Below are positions 46,528 to 56,210 of a stretch of DNA of 64,000 bases, in pieces (positions within the stretch are counted from its first letter, which is position 1; the number at the start of each line of letters is the position of its first letter). Made by a program: the position numbers and the translations under genes. The DNA is taken from NCBI GenBank assembly GCA_016790165.1, contig JAEUPL010000011.1, forward strand, positions 1 to 64,000, given 5' to 3'. This stretch comes from Burkholderiales bacterium. Its GTDB lineage: Bacteria; Pseudomonadota; Gammaproteobacteria; Burkholderiales; Casimicrobiaceae. Under the pieces are notes generated by a model. The model did no database searches. It had not been told where the DNA came from and saw nothing but the letters and a program-made list of their open reading frames with translations.

Positions 46528-48318
46528 ATGCTGAGCTTGACCGCGCGGCGTGCAAGGGCTGCCACCGTCTGGGCGCTGGTCGTATCGACTGCGGCTGCCG
46601 CTGAGACTGACCAGCAGGTGCTGCAACAGTTCGCACAGGCGACGGCGATGCCAGCGCCGCAGATATCACAGGGCGCGGATGGCAACACGCAGCTGACCTG
46701 GAACACCACGCTGGACCTCTCGGTGTATCGCAACACGCAGTCTGGCGGCGCAATGCTGAATCCGAACGCGGGCGGCGGTTTTTACAAGTTTCAGTTTGGC
46801 ACCGACTACAAGCTGGTCACCGAGGGCGACGTCACGCGCTGGGCGCAGGTGCAGCTCACGCAGAGCGATGACCGTACCGTGCAGCGCTTTTCGTTTTTCA
46901 CCAACAAGGTGCTGCTCGGCTATTCGCAGCCGGGGGTGACCGTCAATGTGGGCGACCTGGCGTTGTCGCACTCGCAGTTGAGCGCGAACCTGCCGATCCG
47001 CGGCGCGTCGGCGCAGAAATTCCTCGGGCCGCTGGTCATCACCGGCGCGGGCGGCGTGTTTGGCGAGGACTGGCGATCGGTGTTCGACCGTCGCGTCCGT
47101 ACCGCCTACCCGCGAGAGTCCTACGCGATGAAAGTTGGTAGCTCGCCGACAGCATTCGATACAGCCGCGCCCTTGCTCAAGGGGCTGGAAATCTACGCCA
47201 CCGTGCAGCGCTTTCGTGATCTGACCACGACCCAGGATCAGTCGCCACTGCTGACTACCTCTGCTGCCGGGGCGCAGGGAGCGAGCGCGACGGTTGGCGC
47301 GTCGTTCAAACGCGATTCGGTGTCGGTCGCGGCCGAGTTCGCGCGTAGCCGTTTTGAGCGCAGTGACATCGGACGTGATCGTGATCAGGCGTTTGTGTCC
47401 GAGTTTTCGTGGCAGGGCGACCCGGTGGCGCTGCGCTTCGGACACCAGAACATCGGGGCCGATTTCGCCACGCTGGCCACCCTTTCGCCGGGGACGCGCG
47501 AATCGTTTGGCAACGCGGTGTGGAAAGCACTGCCCACGCTCTCGTTCACCCTTGATGGTCGGCAGTCGCGTTATGTGCCGAGTTCGCGCACCGCCCTCAT
47601 CGCACCCGCCGAACCACCCAAGCCCACGCCGGACCCTTTTGCGCCACCGAATCCGACGCCGACGGCGGTCAAATTGAGCGGCATGACAGCGAGTGAATCC
47701 GGCTCGTTGACGGCAAACTGGACCCCGACCGAACCTGCCGGTTTCAGCATCACCGCGACGGCCGGTCGCGCAACCACGCGTCAGCTCGACTCCGACAGCC
47801 GGACGCGCAACGACAATGCATCAGCCACCGTCAACTACAGTCGCGACGGCTGGACGGCGACGGCCAACGTGACCGCGCAACGCAACCAAAGCCTCGGCAG
47901 TTCACCCGGCACCGCCAGCACCGATGCTGCGACGATGACGCTCGGCAAAACCTTCAGCGACGACAGCAATCAGCGCAGCCTGAACACGATGCTCGCTTAC
48001 ATGAAGCAATGGCAGGTGAATGGCGCGACGGCCACGCAGAGTGAGGCGCGCGGCTGGAACGATCGCTGGACACTGACGCTGGGCCTGAACCTGACGGGCA
48101 AGGGCAGTTTCAACGGCACCGCGTTCTACGGCCACATGAAAGACCCGGTCAGCGGGGCCGTTGGCAAGCAGCAAGGGGTGCAGGCAGAGCTCGTCTGGCA
48201 GATGAACCCCAAGTGGAGTTTCAAGCTGTTTGGCCGTGACAACCGAAACTGGCAGACGCTGGCCGCGCAGGCCTATTCCGACCGCAGCATCGGTGTCGCC
48301 GTCGTCGGCTCGTTCTAG
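46528..48318 (+). CDS. Outer membrane beta-barrel protein of unknown function
   Basis: A 596-residue protein with a signal peptide (AATVWALVVSTAAAAE) and an almost entirely beta-strand sequence with alternating residues. It ends SDRSIGVAVVGSF, whose final phenylalanine is the usual barrel signal. A proline-rich insert (EPPKPTPDPFAPPNPTP, near residue 370) divides two strand-rich halves. The second half shows repeated pairs such as WTATANVTAQRNQS and WTLTLGLNLTGKGSFNGTAFYG. I recognise no named family. The ATG at 46528 is chosen because it begins the signal peptide and follows a G-rich site; the frame opens far upstream over the previous gene. The next gene starts 8 bases later. Confidence 0.7.
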   Translation: MLSLTARRARAATVWALVVSTAAAAETDQQVLQQFAQATAMPAPQISQGADGNTQLTWNTTLDLSVYRNTQSGGAMLNPNAGGGFYKFQFGTDYKLVTEGDVTRWAQVQLTQSDDRTVQRFSFFTNKVLLGYSQPGVTVNVGDLALSHSQLSANLPIRGASAQKFLGPLVITGAGGVFGEDWRSVFDRRVRTAYPRESYAMKVGSSPTAFDTAAPLLKGLEIYATVQRFRDLTTTQDQSPLLTTSAAGAQGASATVGASFKRDSVSVAAEFARSRFERSDIGRDRDQAFVSEFSWQGDPVALRFGHQNIGADFATLATLSPGTRESFGNAVWKALPTLSFTLDGRQSRYVPSSRTALIAPAEPPKPTPDPFAPPNPTPTAVKLSGMTASESGSLTANWTPTEPAGFSITATAGRATTRQLDSDSRTRNDNASATVNYSRDGWTATANVTAQRNQSLGSSPGTASTDAATMTLGKTFSDDSNQRSLNTMLAYMKQWQVNGATATQSEARGWNDRWTLTLGLNLTGKGSFNGTAFYGHMKDPVSGAVGKQQGVQAELVWQMNPKWSFKLFGRDNRNWQTLAAQAYSDRSIGVAVVGSF

Positions 48319-48326
48319 GAGTGCCC

Positions 48327-50396
48327 ATGAATCGCCATCCCATCCTGCGCGCCACACTCCGCACCTCCATGCTGGCCGCGGTGACGCTGGGTTTCGCGCT
48401 GGTCGCCTCAGCGCAAGTGAATGCGCCGGGCAGTCGTGAAGAGCGTGAGACCGACGCCCGCGCGCTGTCCGCCGAACGCGCTGAGAAACCAGCCACGCCC
48501 GCTGATCAGGCGCTGCTCAACACGCAACTGCAGGCGCTGATTGATGCCTATGAGCGCGGTGATGTGGCGTTCTTCCAGGCCAAGCTGGATCCTGGTATGC
48601 CCGGTTATAGCCGCGTACTGGATGCGCTGCGGCGCGACGCGGTGGCGCAAACGCGGCCACGTCTGACTTTCACCGATCGCACCTGGAGCATCGGCGCGAA
48701 TGTGGCCATGCTGCAGGCCCGCTTTGAGAAGCGCTACTTCGACGCGCGCACGCTGGCGCCGGACCTGATCGCCGGGCGTGTGGTGCTGCTGCTCGCACGG
48801 CAGGGCAACTTGTGGCGTGTGTCTGCCGTGACCGGCGACAATCCGTTCGAGGCGCGCAACCCGGCGCCGTGCAGCACCGGCGCAATTCGCCTGATTTCGT
48901 CGGGGGATGGCGCGAATGATCCGCTGATCGTGGAGGTGGATGACAGTGATCTGGCCGGCGTGCCGACGATTCTGGTGGATCTGGTCACCGCGCGGGGCGA
49001 CCGCGAGACGCTGACCCTGAACGCGTTGACGCCCGATGGCCGCTACCGGGGCCAGATCCGCGTGAATCGGCTGGTGGATACGGCGTCATCGATCGCTGGC
49101 AACGGGCAGGTGGAGTTGATGGGTGACACGGCGGTCACTGCCCGATACGCCGATCAGTGCACCGCCACGTCGCGCGCGGCGCAGGTCGTCACCGCCACGG
49201 TGATCCGGCGCGATCCGGGCACGCTTGGAACGCTGGCTTGTCGGGCGGGTGGTAGTTTTACCTTCGCTTCGCTCGCCGCTGCATCGACCACGGCAGCGAC
49301 GTCGATGCCACTGACGATTGAACTGTACGACCCCGATCTGGCCGGGCAATCGACGGTCAACGTCACCGTGCGCACCGGCAACGGAGATAGCGAAACGGTG
49401 CCACTGCAATCGGTCAGCAATCAGGGCCGCTTTCTGCGGGCGTCAATCCCGGCGATAGCGCGCCCCGGGCTGTCGGCCGCGCCTGGCAATGGCACGCTGG
49501 AGCTGAACGGACCGACCACGATCAGCGCGGAATACACCGATGTCCGCTCGGGCGTGGTGGGGCGCACACAATTGGTGAGCGGCGATTGTTTGACCCTGGC
49601 GAGCGGCTACCAATTGGCCCAATTGAGTTGCACGGCGAATGCCACGCTGGTTGATTTGACGCCCGCCGGAACGCCACGATTGATGCCGGCGACGCTGAGT
49701 GTGGTGGACTCCGACCTCGCGATCACCAATCCGGCGTTCATCAACGCGACGCTGCGCAATTCCAATGGTGACAGTGAGGTGGTCCGTCTGGACTACCAAA
49801 GCAGCGGGCGCTACGTCGCGAACACGGTGCGCATGAACCAGGGCACGGTGATCGCCAACAACGGGCAACTTGACTTTCCGTCAACCGGCAGCATCAGTAT
49901 GGAATATCTCGATACCACGATCGCCAGCGGTGGATCTCAGGCGGTGAATCAGTCCTGCGGCAACGTGACTGCTGGCGTGGCACCCGCCGTATTGGCCACG
50001 ATGACTTTTTCGATCGCGGGCATCGGCCCGGGCGTGCCGCCGGCGACCGCTTTTGTGTCCGCGCCGGTCAACGCCACCTGCAGCATCCTGATCAACGATC
50101 CAGAGCAGGTGACGCCGTCCGTCAATGTGACGCTGACGGCAGTGCGCAACGTCGGCGGCCAGACCGATACCGAGACGCTCACGATTCCGCGCGTCTCGCC
50201 CGGTGTCTATCAGCGCACCAGCTGCCAGTTCGATCCTTTCATCTACGCTGGTGTTCCGGGCTTCCTGCCCGTGCCGGGCAATGGCATCATCAATCTCGGC
50301 GGCGGCGCGACGACGGTGACGGTGACTTACACCGACACCACCACACCGAGCGGCTTCCCGCAGAATGTGTCGCGTACGGTCGCTGTGACTAACTAG
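48327..50396 (+). CDS. Exported protein with repeated beta modules
   Basis: A 689-residue protein with a signal peptide (LAAVTLGFALVASAQ). Residues about 40-160 form an alpha/beta region resembling a nuclear-transport-factor-like or SnoaL-like fold (ALIDAYERGDVAFFQAKLDP). Then come about four modules of roughly 110 residues. Each reads Cys...D.DL......V.V.....GD.ETV.L.....GR, then ..NG.L.L.G...I...Y.D. Copies begin near DSDLAGVPTILVDL, DPDLAGQSTVNVTV, DSDLAITNPAFINA and DPEQVTPSVNVTL. Such modules occur in large bacterial surface proteins. AGGAG six bases upstream fixes the ATG at 48327. It is third in the cluster. Confidence 0.72.
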   Translation: MNRHPILRATLRTSMLAAVTLGFALVASAQVNAPGSREERETDARALSAERAEKPATPADQALLNTQLQALIDAYERGDVAFFQAKLDPGMPGYSRVLDALRRDAVAQTRPRLTFTDRTWSIGANVAMLQARFEKRYFDARTLAPDLIAGRVVLLLARQGNLWRVSAVTGDNPFEARNPAPCSTGAIRLISSGDGANDPLIVEVDDSDLAGVPTILVDLVTARGDRETLTLNALTPDGRYRGQIRVNRLVDTASSIAGNGQVELMGDTAVTARYADQCTATSRAAQVVTATVIRRDPGTLGTLACRAGGSFTFASLAAASTTAATSMPLTIELYDPDLAGQSTVNVTVRTGNGDSETVPLQSVSNQGRFLRASIPAIARPGLSAAPGNGTLELNGPTTISAEYTDVRSGVVGRTQLVSGDCLTLASGYQLAQLSCTANATLVDLTPAGTPRLMPATLSVVDSDLAITNPAFINATLRNSNGDSEVVRLDYQSSGRYVANTVRMNQGTVIANNGQLDFPSTGSISMEYLDTTIASGGSQAVNQSCGNVTAGVAPAVLATMTFSIAGIGPGVPPATAFVSAPVNATCSILINDPEQVTPSVNVTLTAVRNVGGQTDTETLTIPRVSPGVYQRTSCQFDPFIYAGVPGFLPVPGNGIINLGGGATTVTVTYTDTTTPSGFPQNVSRTVAVTN

Positions 50397-50478
50397 GGCG
50401 TGCTGCGTCGGCCGGAAACTGACGCCATTTGCCGCGCGATGGCGTCTCTACGTGTACTACCAACACGCGGAGATGAAC

Positions 50479-51144
50479 ATGAACTTTGCTTCGGGCCGCC
50501 ATATTCTTGCGGCATTTGGTGTGCGTGCGCTGTTCGTTGCGCTCGTCGCTGCTGCTTCGTTTAACGTGATCGGGCAGACGCCCGCTGCCACCGGGCCGGT
50601 TACCTTGCGCATGCAGCCTGCGACCTCATTGCAGGCGGCACGAGTGCTCCCGCCCACGGCCATCGTGGAATTGCCCAGCGGGCGTCGATTGACGGCGCAG
50701 CAGTTCAATGCCCAGGTCGACATGGTGCGCCGTGCGCAACAGCGTACTGCGGGCCGCGCGAAGGCCGACGTCTCGATCACCCGGTCGCTTGCACCGGTTA
50801 CTGTTGACATTAAGGATCGTGCATCGCTGGCTCAGGCGCTGGCGCGACCGGATAGCGATACTGTCAGGTTGCCCGATGGCGCCACGTTGACGGTTGCAAA
50901 TTTGCGCAAACTGGGCGCTTTGGCCCAACGTGAGCGAGGGCGCAACCCGCTGACTGAGACGGGCACATCGCTCGTCTCCGTTGGTGCCCGCGCGCTGAAC
51001 GCCACGCCAGTCATGGTGCGTAACCGACAGGAACTCATGGCGCTGAAAGGGCGACCGGACAACACCGTGGTACAGGCGCCCAACGGCGCCCGCGTGACGC
51101 TCGGCGAAATCCGTGTCGCGTCGATGGCCAAACGCGGTCGATAG
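50479..51144 (+). CDS. Exported protein with three short internal repeats
   Basis: A 221-residue protein of no recognised family with a signal peptide (VRALFVALVAAASFNVIGQ). It contains three related units of about 30 residues: PPTAIVELPSGRRLTAQQFN, RPDSDTVRLPDGATLTVANL and RPDNTVVQAPNGARVTLGEI. Each is followed by a basic helix (VDMVRRAQQR, RKLGALAQRER, RVASMAKRGR). The units pair a short strand-turn-strand with a helix. GCGGAG upstream supports ATG 50479 (ATG 50473 is also possible). It is fourth in the cluster, with 14 bases to the next gene. The role is unknown. Confidence 0.65.
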   Translation: MNFASGRHILAAFGVRALFVALVAAASFNVIGQTPAATGPVTLRMQPATSLQAARVLPPTAIVELPSGRRLTAQQFNAQVDMVRRAQQRTAGRAKADVSITRSLAPVTVDIKDRASLAQALARPDSDTVRLPDGATLTVANLRKLGALAQRERGRNPLTETGTSLVSVGARALNATPVMVRNRQELMALKGRPDNTVVQAPNGARVTLGEIRVASMAKRGR

Positions 51145-51158
51145 CAAGGGGCAGGATC

Positions 51159-53411
51159 ATGCGCAGTCTTTCTCTTCGCGCTACGCACGCCTTGCGCCAT
51201 CTCCTGTGCGTCGTGGTATTGACGCTTGGCATTGCAGCGCCGAAAGTGCACGCGTTCGACTTCTGGTCGTTTCTCGCGAACTTGCCTGCCCCGGCGAAGT
51301 TGACAATCAACTCGGTGATTGATCCCCTCACTGTAGAAATGGTGCTGGGCGCGAAGACGGTCTTCGACAGTTGTCAGGATTTCTCGGAGCCAGGCATTCT
51401 CAAGTGCATCGAAACGCTAAACAACAATCCAGACTTCCAGAGTGCGGTTGGTGCGGACGGTAGTAAAGGGATCGAAATGGCGCTGTCGATCTACATCGAC
51501 ATCCGCACCGATGACTATCTTGGACTCTTGCAGGATGCCGGCAAGCCCATCGCGTGCATTCTTGCGAGCTCTCTGGCCGGGGGGTTTCCAGTGTGTTCAG
51601 CGCTCGATGCGCTATTCAGTCTGGCCGAGGGATTGGGCGATGCCGTCGGCGCATTCTTTTCGGCCATCGGTGAGGGTGTCGAATCGGCGTGCGAATGGGT
51701 CGGGTTGTGTGATGCAGACAATTCAACCAAGGTCAGCACGTCGCAATTCGTGTATCTCAATGTGCTCAAGCCGGCTGTCGACGCCGGTGTGAAAACACGC
51801 ATGTTGCCCGAAACCAAGCAGTGGTTCGAATACAACAAGGCGTTGCGCGACAAAGCACAACAGCTTTTCCCGCTGTTGAAACCGAGTGAGGCGGACTGGA
51901 CGCAGGCGTTCACGGCGTACTACGCAGATGTGTTTGCGAAGTGGGATGCGTTGGTGAATGGGTACGACAATCAGCAGAAACTGCATGCGTTGTCTGGGAG
52001 TTACTACAACACCAATGCGCTGGCGCTGTCACGACAGTTCCATCTGCTTGGCAGTGACGGGGAGATTAAGGTGGCGGTAAGAAAGGCCGCCTCGCCATTG
52101 ATCGCCCAGTCACCGGATTTCAAGGTGTACGCTATCTGGCACGCCGAGAGCCCCACCGCCAAGACCGCTCCAACGCCGCTAGACATGGCGGGCTGGGCTG
52201 ATAGCGGTGTCTACTACTCAACGTTGGCAATCGCGTCTTCGTACCGCGTCGCCCAAAAGGCCGGTTGCAGTGTCTTGACGCGTAAGGATGACTTTGCGAG
52301 CCTCAAGTGCGACCAGCCAACGGGGATGACAGCCTGTGCCAGCGCGGCCTCCGCAATCACGGGCAAGTATTCGACCGTCAGTGTCGTCGGCTTGTGCGAC
52401 TTGGTCCCGTACGACGCAGGCACAGACATCAAAGCGCTCGTGTCGTGCGTTGACGCAGTGGGAAAAGTGAACGCTGCACAGGGTGGAACCATCAAGGCCG
52501 AAGCGATATGCAAGTTCGATCGGGTTGGCGCCGAGGCCCTCGCGCTGGCCAAAATGAAAGCGCTGGATCCGAAAGGTTACTGCCGTGCATCGGGTTCGGT
52601 GATTACGTGCGCGCGCGATGTGCCTGTGTGGAAGGTCTGCAAAGCGGCGCTTGCGGGAGGCAATACACTTCCGCAGCCATTTGCCTTGTCATTGACCTGC
52701 ACGCTGAGTCGGTCGAGCGACTATCAGTCGCTGGTCAATCATGCGGCGCAGGTGGCGAATACGCTGTCCACCAAGCTGGCGGACGAGTATTCGCGCCAGA
52801 TCAAGCAGATCAATGCTGGCATCAAGGATCCGAAGCTGCACATCCCGACGGCGCTGGTTGCAATGGCGATGCCTGACCTATCGGTGAAGATCGCCAGTGA
52901 TGATCCGCTGCTGATTGAGGCCACCTTGCGCAGCGACAAGTCGTCGTTCGAGGAGTTTGCAAAGGCGCTTCGTAAGGCGACGGGGCTCCCATTGCCGGAA
53001 ACGTCGGACTTTGACAATGCTGGTGAGGGGCAAGCCGCGTTGTTGATCTCCTGGGCTGCCCGGCCACCGACCCGGGAAGAAAAGGAGTTGCTTGACCGGA
53101 TCAAGAATGCGGCGGCGAACGCCACCTCGGGCACGGTTCCGAATCCCGGCGCGCCGGGGCTGACCGCGGGTGTTGCCAATCCGGTGATCAACCCGGGCGA
53201 CTTCGCGCGGCTCGGCGCCGTCATGCAGCGCGTGATGGCGGCGCCGGGTTTGGCGATGCGGCTCACCAGTGCTGATGTTGAGGCGCTGCGTAGCGGGCTG
53301 GTTGCTACCTCCAACCCGAAGGCATTCAAGGTGCTGACACCGGCTGCGGGCGTCGCGTTTGGCAAGCTGCAAGCGGCCGCACCACTGGAGGGCCTCTTGC
53401 TGGTGAAGTAA
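51159..53411 (+). CDS. Large exported protein of unknown function
   Basis: A 750-residue protein with a signal peptide (HLLCVVVLTLGIAAPKVHAF, cleavage after VHA). I recognise no family. Residues about 30-180 are helical with a glycine-rich hydrophobic patch (ALFSLAEGLGDAVGAFFSAIGEGVESACEWVG) that could insert in or lie on a membrane. The middle part contains many cysteines (for example KAGCSVL, LKCDQPTGMTAC, CVDAVGKV, ICKFDRVG), which suggests disulfides in the periplasm or outside. The C-terminal 250 residues are helical and rich in alanine. It is the last gene of the five-gene exported cluster and convergent with the sulfite reductase genes. Confidence 0.65.
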   Translation: MRSLSLRATHALRHLLCVVVLTLGIAAPKVHAFDFWSFLANLPAPAKLTINSVIDPLTVEMVLGAKTVFDSCQDFSEPGILKCIETLNNNPDFQSAVGADGSKGIEMALSIYIDIRTDDYLGLLQDAGKPIACILASSLAGGFPVCSALDALFSLAEGLGDAVGAFFSAIGEGVESACEWVGLCDADNSTKVSTSQFVYLNVLKPAVDAGVKTRMLPETKQWFEYNKALRDKAQQLFPLLKPSEADWTQAFTAYYADVFAKWDALVNGYDNQQKLHALSGSYYNTNALALSRQFHLLGSDGEIKVAVRKAASPLIAQSPDFKVYAIWHAESPTAKTAPTPLDMAGWADSGVYYSTLAIASSYRVAQKAGCSVLTRKDDFASLKCDQPTGMTACASAASAITGKYSTVSVVGLCDLVPYDAGTDIKALVSCVDAVGKVNAAQGGTIKAEAICKFDRVGAEALALAKMKALDPKGYCRASGSVITCARDVPVWKVCKAALAGGNTLPQPFALSLTCTLSRSSDYQSLVNHAAQVANTLSTKLADEYSRQIKQINAGIKDPKLHIPTALVAMAMPDLSVKIASDDPLLIEATLRSDKSSFEEFAKALRKATGLPLPETSDFDNAGEGQAALLISWAARPPTREEKELLDRIKNAAANATSGTVPNPGAPGLTAGVANPVINPGDFARLGAVMQRVMAAPGLAMRLTSADVEALRSGLVATSNPKAFKVLTPAAGVAFGKLQAAAPLEGLLLVK

Positions 53412-53434
53412 CGCGTACCGCTGGTGATGGTCGA

Positions 53435-53450
53435 GCCTGACGGCTCAGGC
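53435..53450. terminator. Small hairpin at convergent gene ends
   Basis: GCCTGA-CGGC-TCAGGC is a perfect 6-bp stem that overlaps the DUF934 stop codon and follows the end of the exported cluster. It has no U-run, so it is only a candidate. Confidence 0.35.
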
Positions 53451-53963
53451 CGCCAGCGGCAGTACGTCGGGGTTCACAAAGCGGTCCGCGGCGTGCTGGT
53501 AGTACGACGAAAAGTCGTTGAATGCAGCGAGCGCAGCATCGACCTTTTGGTCGTCGCGCAGCGCGAAGGTGGTGAAGCCGGCGCGGCTGAGCAAAAAGAG
53601 CTGGTCGCGCTGGATGTCGCCCACGGCGCGCAGCTCGCCGATGTAGCGATAGCGCTCTCGCAACAAGGTGGCGGTGGAGTAGCCGCGGCCATCGGTGAAG
53701 GCCGGAAAGTCAATCGCGATCAGCGCCAGCTTGCCCAGTTCGCCGGCAATGAGGCTCGGGTCGTCGGCGGGCGTCAACAGCACGCCGAGCGCACCATGTG
53801 TGCCCACATGCTTTTGCCACGTACCGGCGAATTCGCGGAATTCGGTGAGCGGCAGCAGTACCTTGGCACCGACCGGAATGGCCGATGCGTCGCCGGTGTA
53901 AGTGATCCAGCCGTCGGTGCCTTGTGCATCGACGACGCCGTAACGGTTAATCAACTTCAGCAT
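53445..53963 (-). CDS. DUF934 protein linked to sulfite reductase
   Basis: A 172-residue cytoplasmic protein of the DUF934 family, which almost always sits next to the siroheme sulfite reductase gene in betaproteobacteria. It is thought to support sulfite reduction, perhaps as an electron-transfer or assembly factor. Seen are MLKLINRYGV, VLLPLTEFREF, the family core IAIDFPAFTDGRGYSTATLLRERY (in parts), ELRAVGDIQRDQLFLL and YYQHAADRF. The long frame opens at 54380 inside cysI, but the real start is at 53963, overlapping the cysI end by 17 bases. Confidence 0.88.
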   Translation of the reverse strand: MLKLINRYGVVDAQGTDGWITYTGDASAIPVGAKVLLPLTEFREFAGTWQKHVGTHGALGVLLTPADDPSLIAGELGKLALIAIDFPAFTDGRGYSTATLLRERYRYIGELRAVGDIQRDQLFLLSRAGFTTFALRDDQKVDAALAAFNDFSSYYQHAADRFVNPDVLPLAA

Positions 53964-55632
53964 AGACGCGCTCCTTGAAGGGTTCGATGCCCACGCGGGC
54001 GACGACGTCGACGAAACGTTCGTCGTCGCGCTCGCGCAGTCCGAGGTAGGTTTGGATGAGGTTTTCCACGACATCGGGGATCTGCTCTTGCGCGAACGAC
54101 GGGCCGATGATCTTGCCGATGCGGGCCTGCGCGGCACCAGTGCCGGGTGCGGTGATGGTTTGTGCGCCACCAATCGTGACCTGATACCAGGCTTCGTCGT
54201 GCTTGTCGACACCGAGGATGCCGATGTGCCCGACGTGATGATGCCCGCAGGCGTTGATGCAGCCAGAGATGTTGAGATCCAGCTCGCCGATGTCGAATTG
54301 ATAGTCCAGCGCTTCGAACCGGTCGTAGATCGCTTCGGCGACTGGAATCGACACCGCGTTGGCCAGATCACAGAAGTCACCGCCGGGGCAAGCGATGATG
54401 TTGCCGATCAGGCCGATGTTGGGCACGGCCATGCCAAGTGCCTGGAGTTCGCGCCAGAGCGCAGGGAGTTCTCGTTGCTCCACGTCGCTGAACACCAGGT
54501 TTTGCTCGTGTGTGACGCGCAGTTCGCCCTGATTGAAGCGATCGGCCAGCGCCGCCACACGTTCCATCTCGTCGGCCGTGATGTCGCCGGGAGCAATCCC
54601 CTTGCGTTTGAGCGAAAGTGTCACGGCGGCGTAGCCCGGCACGCGATGCGCGTGCACGTTGCGGCGCTGCCAGCGCGCGAATTCGTCGTTGCCTGCCGCG
54701 AAGGTCACCGTGCCCGCGTCGTCTTGCGGCAGCGTTTTGTAGGTGGGCTGTGTAAAGCGTGCGGCGATGCGGTCGACCTCGGCTTGGGACAGCAGGGTCG
54801 GGCCGTTTTGCGTGGCTTCGAATTCGGCGTCGACCCACTCGGTGAATTGCGCGGGGGTTGACTCCTTGACCAGAATCTTGATGCGCGCCTTGTATTTGTT
54901 GTCTCGACGGCCAAGGCGGTTGTACACGCGCAGCACCGCTTCGAGATAGGTAATCAGGTGCTGCCAGGGCAGGAACTCACGGATCACCGTGCCCACGATC
55001 GGTGTGCGGCCGAGGCCGCCGCCGACAATGACGCGGAAACCGGTGTGGCCGGCATCGTTTTTTAATGCCACGAGGCCAATGTCGTGCACCTGCGTCGCGG
55101 CGCGGTCGTGCGTCGAGCCGCTGATGGCAATTTTGAACTTGCGCGGCAGGTAGGCAAATTCCGGGTGGATGGTGCTCCATTGACGGATGATTTCGGCCCA
55201 CACCAGGGGGTTGACCACTTCATCGGGCGCGATGCCAGCGAACTGGTCGGTGGTGGTGTTGCGGATGCAGTTGCCGCTGGTCTGGATGGCGTGCATTTGC
55301 ACTGTTGCCAGTTCGGCGAGGATGTCGGGTACCTGCGCCAGCGCCGGCCAGTTGAATTGCAGGTTGGTGCGCGTCGTGAAGTGCGCATAACCGCGGTCGT
55401 AGGTGCGCGCAATGTGTGCGAAGGTACGCAGCTGCCGGGTGTTCAGCAGGCCATAGGGGATGGCTACGCGCAGCATGGGGGCGTGCTTCTGGATGTAGAG
55501 GCCGTTTTGCAGGCGCAGCACGCGGAAATCGTCGGCCGACAGCTCGCCCGCAAGGTGCCGCGCCGTCTGGTCGCGGAACTGCGCTACGCGCTGGTCAACA
55601 ATTTTCTGGTCAAAGGCGGTGTACTGATACAT
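53947..55632 (-). CDS. cysI: Sulfite reductase hemoprotein (beta subunit)
   Basis: A 561-residue siroheme and 4Fe-4S enzyme that reduces sulfite to sulfide in sulfur assimilation. The four iron-sulfur cysteines are readable as C415 and C421 (CPGGDFC) and C458 and C462 (CINAC). The substrate-binding basic region TRTNLQFNWP and the nearby RNTTTDQFAG are typical of nitrite/sulfite reductases. It pairs with DUF934 downstream. The other assimilation genes (cysH, cysD, cysN) are not in the window. Nitrite reductase activity is a less likely alternative. Confidence 0.9.
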   Translation of the reverse strand: MYQYTAFDQKIVDQRVAQFRDQTARHLAGELSADDFRVLRLQNGLYIQKHAPMLRVAIPYGLLNTRQLRTFAHIARTYDRGYAHFTTRTNLQFNWPALAQVPDILAELATVQMHAIQTSGNCIRNTTTDQFAGIAPDEVVNPLVWAEIIRQWSTIHPEFAYLPRKFKIAISGSTHDRAATQVHDIGLVALKNDAGHTGFRVIVGGGLGRTPIVGTVIREFLPWQHLITYLEAVLRVYNRLGRRDNKYKARIKILVKESTPAQFTEWVDAEFEATQNGPTLLSQAEVDRIAARFTQPTYKTLPQDDAGTVTFAAGNDEFARWQRRNVHAHRVPGYAAVTLSLKRKGIAPGDITADEMERVAALADRFNQGELRVTHEQNLVFSDVEQRELPALWRELQALGMAVPNIGLIGNIIACPGGDFCDLANAVSIPVAEAIYDRFEALDYQFDIGELDLNISGCINACGHHHVGHIGILGVDKHDEAWYQVTIGGAQTITAPGTGAAQARIGKIIGPSFAQEQIPDVVENLIQTYLGLRERDDERFVDVVARVGIEPFKERVYAEVD

Positions 55633-55688
55633 GCGAGCATTGTGGGTGCCGCCTCGGCGACGTTATCGAAGCGATATGGAATAAACTA

Positions 55689-56210
55689 ATGCCTGAAGTG
55701 GGTGTTTCGGACCGCGTATGCAGCTTCGCGCCGATCGCGCCGCGGGGTGCGACGCGGCTGGTGCTGGGCAGCATGCCGGGCGTGGCGTCGCTCGCGGCCG
55801 GGCAGTACTACGCTCACCCGCACAATGCGTTTTGGCCCATCATGGCATCGCTATTTGGCGTGCCCGTTGAGGCGCCCTACGCTGCGCGCGTGCGGGCGCT
55901 GGAGCGTGCGGGGGTGGCGCTGTGGGACGTGCTCGCCGCCTGCGAGCGCACGGGGAGTCTTGATTCCGCGATCCGCCGCGGAAGTGAGGTGGCCAACGAC
56001 GTCGCGACGTTGCTTGCGCGTCGTCCGGCGATCCGCATGGTGGCGTTCAATGGCGCGGGTGCCGAGGCGGCGTTTCGTCGCCATTGCGGTGAGTTGCTGC
56101 GCGATTCGCGCTGGCGATTTGCGCGACTGCCATCGACCAGCCCGGCCCATGCGTCATTGTCGCGCGCGGCGAAGTGCGCACAGTGGCGGGCGGCGTTGCT
56201 GGATGGATGA
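55689..56210 (+). CDS. Hypoxanthine/uracil-type DNA glycosylase
   Basis: A 173-residue base-excision repair enzyme of the uracil-DNA-glycosylase superfamily, close to the DNA-deoxyinosine glycosylase group. The first catalytic motif is LVLGSMPGVASLAAGQYYAH (residues about 22-41) followed by HNAFWPIM. The second conserved region is LPSTSPAHASL near residue 148. The ATG at 55689 gives the usual family start; the open frame runs 91 codons further upstream over the cysI promoter and is not credible there. It would remove hypoxanthine or uracil arising from deamination. Confidence 0.85.
   Translation: MPEVGVSDRVCSFAPIAPRGATRLVLGSMPGVASLAAGQYYAHPHNAFWPIMASLFGVPVEAPYAARVRALERAGVALWDVLAACERTGSLDSAIRRGSEVANDVATLLARRPAIRMVAFNGAGAEAAFRRHCGELLRDSRWRFARLPSTSPAHASLSRAAKCAQWRAALLDG

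Noticed and set aside
53964-54380. N-terminal extension of the DUF934 frame
   Set aside because: It reads out of frame through the cysI gene and consists of Ser/Thr/Arg-rich shadow sequence.
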